From contig JAUZTG010000029.1 in the NCBI GenBank assembly GCA_030734395.1, forward strand, positions 5,208,001 through 5,272,000: a stretch of DNA of 64,000 nucleotides. The letters are read 5' to 3'. Source of the DNA: Sarocladium kiliense. Lineage: Eukaryota > Ascomycota > Sordariomycetes > Hypocreales > Sarocladiaceae. Under the pieces are notes generated by a model. It was given only the letters and a program-made list of their open reading frames with translations. It was not told the origin of the DNA and did not search any database. The position numbers and the translations under genes are program-made. Positions 34,187-44,800 of the stretch are shown in pieces; position 1 is the stretch's first letter, and every line of letters begins with the position of its first letter.

Positions 34187-35900
34187 ATGCCATTCGTGAA
34201 AAAGGCTAGGATGCATCATGACGAGGACGATGTTGAGTCGAATCCTCCGACGAAAGTCATTGCTAGCGAGTCAATAGAACTTCAAGACGACTTTCATGTC
34301 CCAAACATTGCTTCGACGTTTTGGGAGAAGCTCTTGGATGCTGGTGTGGAACTACGCGGCGCCGAGCCTGTTCCCCCGGAGAAGCGGACGGATACACAAT
34401 ACTTGAACACATTCACCGTCTTTGCAACCTCTCTCACAAGCTTACAACCGTATGTGTTTTGATTTCAGGAAGTTCTGGCTTTTTCTTTTGAGCTGTCGTT
34501 TAGCGAAACAACGCTACAAGTACATCTTCTTTGATCCCTTTTCAAGGCTAATACTGGATTCTGCGCAGTGTTTCTATCGGATCTGTTGCTACACTTGGAT
34601 TTGGCCTTCCACTCCGGGATGCCGCGATGCTAATCGTCTTTCTGCACGTTCTCTTCATCTTACCCGCCGCATATGTTATTACCATTTCACCCCTCACAGG
34701 TATGCGACAGATGATTCAGTCTCGGTATTGCTTCGGGAAGTATGGCAATGTTCTGACATCCATCGTCTGCATCTTGATGCTTGGAGGCTTCGGGATTATT
34801 GGTGCAATCAGCGGAGCTGAAGTCCTCGCAAATGTCCAGCCCGGAACCTTGTCCACAGAGGTTGGCCTCGTCATTATCATGACCATCGCCATGGTCATCG
34901 GCTTCATGGGCTATAGGACCCTCCACATGTTCACCCGCTGGGCCTGGATTCCAACACTTATAGCCCTGATCATCTTGGTCGGCGTCACGGGCGATCAGCT
35001 ATGGCAACAGAAATCCTCCGCACCTGGCTATAGACAGTATATGGGCGTGGTAGCTCTCCTTGCTGGTAACTTGATTTCCTGGGCTAACAACTGTGGCGAC
35101 TATAGTTGTTGTAAGTGTGAATTCCAAAGCCTTTCTTCTCAACTGTGAGACTTAATTATTAACCTTCTGAGACTGTAGACATGCCCGCGAATTCCCCGAG
35201 AGCCAGAGTTGGCTTCTACTGCGCCTGCGGGGTTGTCTTACCATCGGCGACCTTGCAGATCTTGGGCGCCGCAATTGGAGGCGCAATCTTCGCGATTCCT
35301 GCATGGGAAGCCACCTACCAGCAATCAGGCCTCGGTGGAGTAATCGCGATGATCCTGGTTGATCGCCTCGGCAACTTCGGCAAATTCATTCTCGTCGTCC
35401 TTGGTCTCGGTGTCATTGCAACAGTGGCGCGGGAAATTTACTCGCTGTCGTTCAACATCGTCATCGTATTACCCGCCCTGAGAAGAGTTCCCAGGGTTAT
35501 CCTGGCCATTTTTTCTACAGCGGTCATGGTGGGGGTTGGGATCCCTGCGTCTAGATCTTTTGTTTCCTCCATTACCGCATTTCTGTCTATCATTGGTTAC
35601 TACTCTGGGGGAAGCGTGACTTGCTATCTGATCGAATACTTATGGTTCCGCGGAGCAGACCCAGAGAAGCTTGATCCTACAATCTGGGATGATGGAAAGG
35701 CTTTGCCGTCAGGCCTCAGTGCGATAGTGGCCATGTTAGCCTCTTGGGCATTCATCATTCCTACAATGGACCAGACATGGTTTACCGGGCCAATTGCCAA
35801 ATCCACAGGAGATCTAGGATTTGAGTTTGCTATTATTGTATCTGCAATCATTTATATTCCTCTCCGGACATTCGAGGTCAAGAGACGGGCTGTTTTATAA
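34187..35900 (+). CDS. Purine-cytosine permease (NCS1 family, FCY2-like)
   Basis: There are three exons, 34187-34449, 34569-35110 and 35179-35900, with introns of 119 and 68 nt, giving 508 aa, full length for the family. It imports purines/cytosine with protons across the plasma membrane. The family pattern is clear: cytosolic N-terminus ending GAEPVPPEKRTDTQYLN, then SIGSVATLGFGLPLRDA (TM1-2), SPLTGMRQMIQSRYCFG, NCGDYSCYMPANSPRARV, and helices through WFTGPIAKSTGDLGFE. About 12 membrane segments can be counted. The neighbours, a deaminase and a Zn2Cys6 regulator, support a nucleobase uptake role. Confidence 0.9.
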
Positions 35901-35984
35901 TTTTGGACAAGATATATAAGTAGACGTTAGTACCAACGGGGTAACAGATAATGATGAGGGACTGTCCAAATAGCATAAGCAGGT

Positions 35985-36150
35985 GAATATCTGCGATCAG
36001 TTCAATCCACATCTCCGGGTCTCGCATTTCTTCCTTCAACCTCACCTGCTCCCCAAAGACATCCCATCCCATCCCACACCTTCAGAAACTTGTGATCACT
36101 CTCCTCTGTTGTACTGATCGCGCTGAATACTAACTTCACGCCATCGTGCG
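35985..36150 (-). pseudogene. Degenerate second copy of the ankyrin-S8 gene 3' end
   Basis: On the minus strand, codons read HDGVKLVFSAISTTEESDHK then FLKVWD, and, after a frame change, VFGEQVRLKEEMRD..MWIELIADI. The intact gene 0.5 kb away reads YDGMSSAFSAISTTEQSNHK, FLKVW, VFGELVKLKDQ..WLELIADV. The match extends over about 55 codons and is broken by a frameshift at GMGWD, so this is a partial duplicate. Confidence 0.75.
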
Positions 36151-36275
36151 AGAAAGAGAAAGAGAAAAATAAGAATAAAAAGAACAATAAGGGGGGAAAA
36201 GAGCAATTCTTAAATTTATTACATCTCCGGCGTCAGGACTTCACTCATGCCAGACAGTCTGACTGGTCGGGGGAC
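36151..36275 (+). pseudogene. Remnant resembling the 3' end of a BCS1-like gene
   Basis: A Lys/Glu/Asn-rich run (EKEKEKNKNKKNNKG) precedes a 3'-flank block (ttaaatttattacatctccggcg and following bases) that aligns with the tail and 3' flank of the BCS1-like gene at 25.15-25.28 kb (ttgaatttgttccatctccggcg..). Only the tail is present; no AAA module precedes it. Confidence 0.5.
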
Positions 36276-36588
36276 ATATCAGGCGACTGTCTTATTCTTT
36301 TCTTGCATGCGTAGACGCTGACTGGCTGTCCGCTACAGAATACATTTAATAAAGTCTTGAAGCCTCCTTTGATTTCTACACAAGCCTTTGGGACTTCAAA
36401 TTATAGCCATTGAATACGACATGGGGCAGCTGAGGGTTTGAAGACCATATCAGCCGATGACGTGACCAGTGTCAGCAGAGCTCTGCATGACGTGGAAATA
36501 TGCATATACACAGGAAGATATGCTGCAGCGTTCCAGTTGTATGCATACAGACCGCAACTGTGAGGGATTCCGCCGCTCGCCAGGCTGA

Positions 36589-39500
36589 CTAGAATATCTT
36601 GCTACAAAGCCTCGTTCCGACATCAGCAATCAGCTCAAGCCACGTCTCGTGGCTTTTCTGATCCTTGAGCTTCACCAGCTCTCCGAAGACACCCCACACC
36701 TTCAGGAACTTATGATTACTCTGTTCCGTTGTACTAATGGCACTGAACGCTGAACTCATCCCGTCGTACGTCTTGAGACTTTGGAATTGGTTTTGTACTT
36801 TCTCCTTGTCCTGAGCAGGAGCAAGCAACACACGCACCTGGGCACAGTAAAGGATCAGTGCAGCTAAACCCGCAGCTAGAGCAGTTGCTACAGATGAGCC
36901 GTCCTTTAACTCTGATGCAGTGGTTCCCATCGGGCCACCGTCTACTTTGACCTTGTCCCCTGGGAAAGTGTAATCGACATTGGCGGGGTTGCCCACGTAG
37001 GCCATGGTGGCTCCTGATGAGTTGGCCGCACCGATGGTGAAGATCTTATTTGTAGCCTTGGATGGATAGGTGTTTGTTTGCTTGGGCCCTTTGTCTGAAG
37101 CTGAACAAAACATAAGAATGCCCGCATTGTTAGCGTCGAGAATAGCATTTTCCAGATCGAGTCTCTCTGCATCATTTTCGGGCGGCAGCATGCTCCAGGA
37201 CATGGAGATGATGTGCACCCTCTTTTGTATAGCATCGCGAATGGCCTATATTTATGTTTGTGGTGCTAATTAGTATGCTTCGAGAAAACAACGAGGAGGC
37301 TCCAGCCAATCTATTGACTTACCAATATGGCGCTCTTCGCCGTAAGATTGAGTGAACTAGGATCCTCAGCCGGGCAATCGTGTATTCTCAGGACGTAGAG
37401 TTGCACTTGAGGGCACATATAATGGATATTCTTGGCCATTGTAGTCCCGTGTCTGTCTCGTGAGCCATAAAACGGATGGTGCAGATTCCGGTCCGGATCT
37501 CTGGGACAATATGTCTGACCTCCGATGACGTGGCACTCGAGCTCTGTCATATCAACCCCAGTATCGATGAGAGCGACTTGAATTGGCTCCTTGATACTGA
37601 TGCTGTCCTCCACTTTTCCCGGACCTCTATAGTGCTTCTCAGCATCGAAAAGCAGCCTCCGAAAATCATCCATGCACTGGATCCATTCATCTCGGGTACG
37701 GTAGCCTTCTTGGTCGTCCACGCGGGGAGACTGTGTCTCGCCCATTCTCCGACGTGGCTGTGTCGAGATAGGGTTGACCTTTGCGCGTGGACATAGCTTT
37801 GCCATCCTGTCCTTGAAGTTGTCGATGTTTAGTTTAGTGCGGTCTGGTGAATCGAGGCCCTGTTATGATTAGTCTTAACTCAGCTATACATGCGGCTTTC
37901 AGGTGTTGGATACAAATAGAACTTACTTGATGGGTGTGATGAATCCAGACCAGTTTCAACTCTCGTAGCTTTTTCAGCCCTCCTTCCTCGCTCCAACCTC
38001 TGAGCACTGCGTTGTTGCCACCCCAGTAAAGATTGACTTCTCGTGCTTTTGGGGCCGTTTTGTAGATCACTTCGGTGCATAGATCGGTCTTCTGCCAATC
38101 CCAGATCTCCACGTTTATGTCCTTTAACGCAGCCTCAATAGCCTCATCACTATGTGCCGGTGAGGCTGAATCATCGACGATCAACCTCAAAATAGTTTTG
38201 ACTCCCTTTTCGCGCAAGCGATCGAAGATATCACACATGTTTCGTGTGCTTCCTTCGTGCGACGACTTGGCCTCGGCGGATCGTCGATTTGTCCTGGCTT
38301 TTTCGGAAGATTGACTCGGTTGGGGGTTGATTTTGGGGATGCGTACGTTTTGAAGAGTATCTTCAAAAGTGAGTCTAGAAAAGAGCTTGTCCAAGCCATT
38401 CTCAGTGATGACCCCTTTGTCGATGGTGTCTGAAAGGTCGAAAAACAGCTGGTGCTCTGAAGACGACATTAGCGGCATTCCAAGCTTTGCGGCAGCTCAC
38501 CACAGCGGGAGTAAGTATTTTACCTGCAGGTGTATTGCGGCCATATAGAATGTCTTTGGCCTCGCTATGGTCTCGAGAACGCAGGTAGTGCAGCTTCAGG
38601 AGGCGCTCAATGCTCTTGACCGTAACCTGGTCAACTTTAGACTTGGAACCACTACGCTTTTCTCCCTTTTTGTCACTGTCGACAGAATTGGGTTTCGCAG
38701 GCAGCTCCGTTGAATTTGCGAGAGCCACAGCCGAAGCTGGACTTCCGCCTCCGTATTTGCTACGGATGTCCAACTGAGTCCTAAGCCGCGGGTCCGTATG
38801 GCTTCTTTGATCACTCCCGAGCAATACTGGTGGTGCTCCTAAGAGTGGTATAGCTTCTTTTTGGCTCATCCCTGTATCTTTTCTCGGCTTGTTTATCATG
38901 TCAGAGTTCCGGTACTGGCTGCTGGACTGTTGGCGACCGGCTGCTTCTCCTGTTCCTTTCTCCCTTGCTTGAGCTTCCTTTGCGCTTTCCATGTGATGAA
39001 GGTAAGGCGACAGTCCCTTCTTATTGAACTCACCACTGGAATCAGCGTTCCGAACGGCTTCATCGCCTTTGTCAATGATCTGCTCAACAACATCCAACTG
39101 GTCCCGCCTACAGTTCTTGTATTCAACGGCGAGATGGAGCGGCGTGTTCCCATCCTTGTCCTTGGCTGCGAAAGCATGGGGATCTGCGCTGTCTATGAGT
39201 TTACAAATGAAACTCACTCGCTTCTTGATTGCGATGTGGAGGCAATTCATCTTCCGGTGGTCGGCGATAGCAAGGATGTCGCCAATGTCCCCTCGAGCAC
39301 TACACATCAACTGTACCATGTCCCCCTTTTTCTTGTCAATAGCAAGGAATAATGATGTAAAGCCTGGTGTTTCACTTTTCACCTTGAGGTTATCGGGGTT
39401 CTTTGCTAAAAACTCAATGAGTGGCTGCATCTTGCTGTCGAATTCAGGAAGATCTTTCTCGTTCATGCTGGCCAGGATGTGTAGCACCGTTGGTAGGTCT

Positions 39501-39778
39501 TTGTCACCGGTCAGAGACTCGAGGTGCTTGCCATCATGCAAAGCAAAGTTGTCATATTGCTTTGTGTCATTTAAATCCAGATCACCGTCCCGGATCCTGG
39601 TCAGAACTTTGCCGAGAAGGGTCCTGACATCCGATAACCTGTTCTTGCTGTCTTCATCATCGCTATCGGAATCGTCGCCACTTGTTCTGTCCTCAACCTT
39701 TGACTCTGGCAGCTCAGCATCAATCTCGCTAGCGTCATTGTCTTTGGCCGTGGCTCCGTCGTCTACTGCAAAAGCCAT
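36589..39778 (-). CDS. Ankyrin-repeat protein with C-terminal subtilisin-like (S8) protease domain
   Basis: There are four exons, 39778-38524, 38456-37927, 37859-37323 and 37245-36589, encoding 992 aa. The N-terminus is acidic, then degenerate ankyrin repeats occupy about 80-280 (NCLHIAIKKR, GNTPLHLAVEY). A disordered basic linker runs from about 300 to 400, and a helical/beta region from about 420 to 590 (LRLIVDDSASP). The S8 domain runs from about 685 to 925: catalytic Asp694 (ALIDTGVD), His732 (RDRHGTTMA) and Ser892 (DGSSVATALAAG), all intact. The oxyanion position reads FCSASDKG, common in fungal S8 domains attached to NLR-type proteins. There is no signal peptide, so it is probably an intracellular signalling protease. 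It is divergent from a 311-aa protein and close to an NLR-like gene. The role in programmed cell death is an inference. Confidence 0.85.
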
Positions 39779-40590
39779 GGCTGACAGATTTGAATGGGGA
39801 CGCCTTGACGTCGGGCAATGCGCTGCTAAGAGGTCGATCGAATGAACTTGCGACAGCGAAGAATACAAGGCTGACTAGCATATGCCATGAGACCATGGCA
39901 TCCAGGCCTTGAAAACCAACCCTCTGGCGGAGGTTCTGGCCCCCAATCCTTTATCCGACACGGGATGGCACGGCGTGGCGCCTCGAGGGGCCAACTTCTC
40001 GTGTAATTGGACGCCACCATTGCAAGGCTCCGCCTCAGCCATCCGTCCCGAGCATCTTCGGTATCAGTATGGTACTGGACCCTCTATCAAGTTACGGGGG
40101 CATCAGGTATCTACCAAGTAATGGAAAAGCCGTGTACAACCAAAGCGAGTGCTAAGAGCGGACTTCAGCTCGGTTTGATAGGGCCTCGCAAATGTCGCAA
40201 GTAGTACTTTGGGTATCTTGTCGGAAAATCTGCAATATACTACTTGCTTTAGTATATCTTCCTTGTCATAACCTCAAGTCACGAAATAAGAGTGAGGGTG
40301 CTGGAGTTGTTCATTGACGGCGACTGCTTCGGTCAGGGACAAGGGTTACATCAGCCGGCCGTGGCTTTATGGTCGAATCAATCCACTGGCTGAATACCTG
40401 CATTGCTGCCTGATGGCTGTTACATTGGTCTGCAAGCCTGCATAACCGGATGGTGGTCAGCGTCCGTAGGGGTAGTGACCCGTGCTACGCTTGATGCCTG
40501 CTTAAGAGGCAGGATGCAAGACATCGAGACGGTTGGGATCACGATCAGCTCAGTGCGAGATACCACTTTGAGTTGAACGATCAAAGTACG
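39779..40590. other. Divergent intergenic region
   Basis: This 0.8 kb separates the ankyrin-S8 gene and the 311-aa gene. No supported coding frame or repeat was seen; it may hold a shared bidirectional promoter. Confidence 0.5.
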
Positions 40591-41526
40591 ATGAGCGATA
40601 CGGAGAAGAATATCCACGACGGGGTCAACAGCAACGACGACGACGACAACGTTGAGCTTCATTCAGACTCGGACTCAGACCTGCAGGAAACCTCAGTCGA
40701 CTTCTGGCTGCACCAAGCTGGGGAGAAGGGCAGCGGATTTCATACACGTAATGATCCGTCGGCACCGTTCCAGCGAGCTACAGCAATTGAGCGTGTGGGT
40801 ACTATCCAAGCACGACTCAAGTCCCGCGAAGTCATCCATGGCGAGTTGTGTCCTGATGGCGAGAACGCAACTCTGCTCGTCTACGACTTTCGCTTAGACG
40901 CAGTCAAGCTCAAAAGGCGTGTACGGCACGCGAGACTCAAGTTCAAGTTCAAGAGCAGTGTGCTTGGAGTTCGAGCTCCAGAGGTACATGCAATCGCTCC
41001 TCAGGACCGTAATACAATGCAGCCCTCGTCTCAAGAGGAAACCCTGACCCGTGGTATTGGAGCGAATGCGGGACCGAGGTATATTGTAGAAGCCGATGTC
41101 ACGGCACATCGGGAGAAGAGCATCAGCAAAACGACGAGCGACGCTGCTAAAGTGACCGGGTTTATCTTCAGCGATGAGTACGGTAATGGAGTTGGCGTGC
41201 AGTGGGATCTCCAGGAGAATACCTCGTCGAAGTCAGGAACCCCGAGCTCCTTTTGCTGCGCTATCCTGCTGAACAGGAGATTTGACGAGGACAATTTTGA
41301 GTGCAAAATCACGGTCGAGGCCAAGGCGGACTGGAAGACGGAGATGGGCCGTTTCTTTGGGTCTACTCCAATCGATGATCCTATGCTCTTCAACCCTGGC
41401 CTTCCACCTACCAACAAGTTGCGCAAGGAAGGATACGACTTGAGGAGCTTAGGTTCTCTTAACTTGGACGAGTTTGTAAGGATATCGTTTGGTGAGTCAC
41501 AAGGCGAGGAAGTAGCGAAGCCATGA
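40591..41526 (+). CDS. Uncharacterised fungal protein, beta-rich, next to NLR-like and S8 genes (311 aa)
   Basis: This is a single exon starting at the ATG at 40591; the codon further upstream is TTG. The N-terminal 30 residues are acidic and low-complexity. The body shows alternating short hydrophobic strands: EVIHGELCPDGENATLLVYD, ARLKFKFKSSVLGVRAPEV, RYIVEADVTAH, KVTGFIFS, GVQWDLQEN, FCCAILLN, FECKITVEAKADW, then GRFFGSTPIDDPMLFNPGLP. This overall pattern (ATLLVYDFR, TGVP-like turn, ADWK..FGSTP.DDP) recalls, from memory, a widespread unnamed family in Fusarium-like fungi. No enzymatic motif, signal peptide or membrane helix was seen. Its position between the S8 protein gene and the NLR-like gene is the main hint to its role. 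Confidence 0.75.
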   Translation: MSDTEKNIHDGVNSNDDDDNVELHSDSDSDLQETSVDFWLHQAGEKGSGFHTRNDPSAPFQRATAIERVGTIQARLKSREVIHGELCPDGENATLLVYDFRLDAVKLKRRVRHARLKFKFKSSVLGVRAPEVHAIAPQDRNTMQPSSQEETLTRGIGANAGPRYIVEADVTAHREKSISKTTSDAAKVTGFIFSDEYGNGVGVQWDLQENTSSKSGTPSSFCCAILLNRRFDEDNFECKITVEAKADWKTEMGRFFGSTPIDDPMLFNPGLPPTNKLRKEGYDLRSLGSLNLDEFVRISFGESQGEEVAKP

Positions 41527-41873
41527 TCGGTCAAGGCAAGTCATTAGCAGACTGATGTGAGACTTTGGGAAGCTTGGTATCCGTAGTATCGCAGTAGAAG
41601 ACACACCGTGCATTCGAAAAGAAGCCATCAAGCAGATCAATGTCCCCGTCCAGATTGGGCAAGCCCATTCCGGCTGGGGGCTTTCCATGTCTTGCCAGCT
41701 GAGGGTGGTGTGACCTTGATCCTCAGGCACTCCTGCATAATCAGCTGCATTGTGCAGCCCGCGCCTGCGGCATCCTCTCTCTCAAGCAGAACACCCCCTC
41801 AGTGCAAGGCAGGCTGTGGGATCCGTACGCGGTGGCATCTTTGCTGAGCCACGTCCAACTTCTGGGAGCAACC

Positions 41874-44800
41874 ATGGCCTCTCACGTTCAACATTCGTTT
41901 GCATCGCTGACGAGTAATGCAATGTCCGAAGCTGAGTCTGCCGATAGCTCTACCTCCAGAGCTTCTGCGTTGTCTGGAAACGCTTCCTTACAACCAGGAG
42001 GTGAACTGTTAAGCAGAGCAAGCGATCGCAAGACTGAAGACAACGAGAAGCCGGAGAGCACTCCCCATTCTCACAAGACGGCCTCAGACACAAGTTCATC
42101 GACAAATTCAACCTCAAATATAGCTATTCATGGCCTGTCTATTGAATGGGAACATGACGAGGAACCACAGGACGGCACCGTCAACAATCAAAAACCTCGA
42201 CTCATAGAGTAAGGTGTAGGTACCAGTCAATAATCAGCATGCTAACACTACATCTAGCTTTGTGGTGATCCCCGGTGTCTATGGTAATTGGGATGCTGGG
42301 ATTGGCAAGTGTCCGGGCTCAGGAAGCTCTGCTTGGGTGTCCAAGTTTGCTGGCAAGCCTGCTGATTCAGAGCCTCCCGACCCGAACAACTCTTGCAGAG
42401 TGCTTCGTTTCGAATATGATTCGTCTGAGTTATACTCCGGCCGTCTGAGTCGCCAAGCAATTCACAACATAGCCTTACGACTACTTCGAGGCTTGGAGTC
42501 GGCACGTAGGAAACAAACAAAGGTCACTGAGCTCCAGATCATCCCATCTTCTTCAATCACTTGAGGCCCCTATGCTAAGTGATGCTGACAGAGACGCCTG
42601 ATATACTTCATTTCCCATGACCTGGGTGGCATCATTGTCAAAGACGTATGTGCTCGCCAGCCCTCAGCAGGTGATATTGACACAATTCTTAGGCTCTTGT
42701 CACTGCAGCTTCCGAATTACATATTTGGATGGACGTTGCAGAGATGGCACGCGTTCTCGTGAGTTTGTAGTGATAAGCCCTTAAGCCAAGTGATCACTAA
42801 GTCAAACCAGATCTTTAATGGGTATCCTCATCGATATTCCCACAAGATCGACCTACAAGATAGATTAACCAGCTTCTTGTTTGAGACCTATAATCCAGAA
42901 TACCGAAAGTCCAGGCCTCCAGCATCCTCAGTACCAGGACTTTCAGAAGCTGTCGAGCAAATCAATGGGCTCTTCATTGATTTCAAAATCCCCTTACGGA
43001 GCTGGATTGTCAACGTTCACTCACGAAAGGACGGAGTATCCGATATTCACCACGTGAGGCTAAGCATACGCTGAAATCGCCGCCGTCGTATTCTGACGTT
43101 GAATCAGGCGTTCGACAGCTTGAGCGGAACTCTAGGACTTCCTCTAGAGACACGATTACCAGAAGAATCAGATCACTGGTCTTTGACAAAGCGTTTGCGA
43201 GACTTGGAAATGAGTCAGTTCTCCAAATGTCCTCACTTCGACTCGATTTCGAAGGTTGGAGGTGTCTCACTCTGCTGACTTCTTGCTTAGACATCCAAAA
43301 ACCAATTGTAGAAGCTCAGTACCGCCATGAAAGACAAATTTTGAGTCTTGCGTCCCCCGTATATCCTTTGAAAACCGAGAAGGATGTCAACCCTCTTGAT
43401 CATTTACCGAAGTACCAGGTCTGGTTTAAAAGTCCTGCACCGCGAATCCTCTATATCCATGGAGGCCGCGGTTTGCAAAATATTGCTGAGCAAGTCTTTT
43501 ACTCTCTGGAGGGTGAAGCAGAGGTCAAGGGGCGAGCTATAGTACTCTACTTCTCATTTGACCGGTGGGATAACCAGTGCAGTTCCGTTCGAGACATGAT
43601 TGCTACATTTATGGCACAAATCGCAAACCATTATCCTGAATTAGACGGACTAATCTCCCGGTTCTTTACTCATTTGCATAAAGAGCGAGGCTGGACAGAA
43701 GCGGACTTGGTACAGTTCTTCGAGCGCTTCAGAATGACAGCTGAAATCGGACAGACCATGATCGTCCTTGACCACTTTGACGACTGCGCCCAAGATTCTC
43801 GCAAGACCTTTATTGACAACGTGATTTACCGGTATGATCAGGACGAAAGCCCGTGGAGGATCGTGGTTACGAGTGATCGGTCAGGTGCTTTGAGCGACGA
43901 GCTCTCAGGACCTTTCTGTGTGTCTATCGATCTGTCGTCTTCTGACCTATGGACTCACACTGTTGGAAGTTTTGGCGATAAATTGCAACAGTTGACGAAG
44001 CTGCGACCAGACCTATCCACTCAGAGGGAGAAATTCCGCGAACAGATTGAGTTTATGAACGAGCTCGAGCCTTCTCTGCGACAAATTATTTCTGAGCAAG
44101 CAATAACCCATGGAGAATGGCCCGATGAGACCTCGATCCAGGAGATCTTTGGCTCGTTGGACCTTACAAAAGGCCTCAACAACAGTGAAGAGACTCTGAA
44201 AGAGGTCCTGGACTGGGTCTTGAGGCGGTTCCCTGACCAAGCTATCCTTCGCCGTCTGCTTTCGTGGCTCCTATACGCTGTGAGACCGCTTACAGTATGG
44301 GAACTTACTACGGTTCTTTGGGTTGGTACGGAACAAGACCACGGCCAGATTGCGCCCGGCGTAGGAGCTGTGGATGATCTCATCTCAAAGATGCAGAGGT
44401 GGTTGGCCGGTATCATTGAGATGGAAAACAACCGGGTCAGGCTCTCACATGTCAATTTGGTCAACATCATGCGTGCGAACAGTCTATTCGAGACAGCATC
44501 CACAGAGAAGCACCACCTATGGGACGAGATCAGAGACACAGCCCAGTCAGAAATAACAGCCTTATGTCTGGAATACTTATCTAGAGCTTCTGTCCAAGAG
44601 TTTCTCACCAAGCAAACATCACTAATCGACGATCCGAACATGGTCGAGACCCCTACTTCATCCGACAAAACGAACCTCATATCGTATGCTTTACAGGCCT
44701 GGACATATCACTATTCACGATCCTCTTCCGCTTTAGACTTGTCAACTGTGGCCTCTGATGCCAGCATTACCAAGACTCTGGCCAAGGGACATTGGGCCCT

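Noticed and set aside
39024..39845. Plus-strand reading frame of 273 codons
   Set aside because: It lies entirely antisense to exon 1 of the ankyrin-S8 gene, is Ser/Leu-rich with no domain, and is a shadow of that exon.
40591..41526. Calling the 311-aa protein a gasdermin
   Set aside because: No gasdermin signature could be recognised from sequence; only the gene neighbourhood is similar. It is kept as unknown.
43214..43254. Alternative in which the main NLR exon begins directly at 43227
   Set aside because: The conserved LGLPLETRLPEESDHW exon upstream is in another frame, so a junction is needed here. The 41-nt intron is the best candidate but short; it is kept only as tentative.
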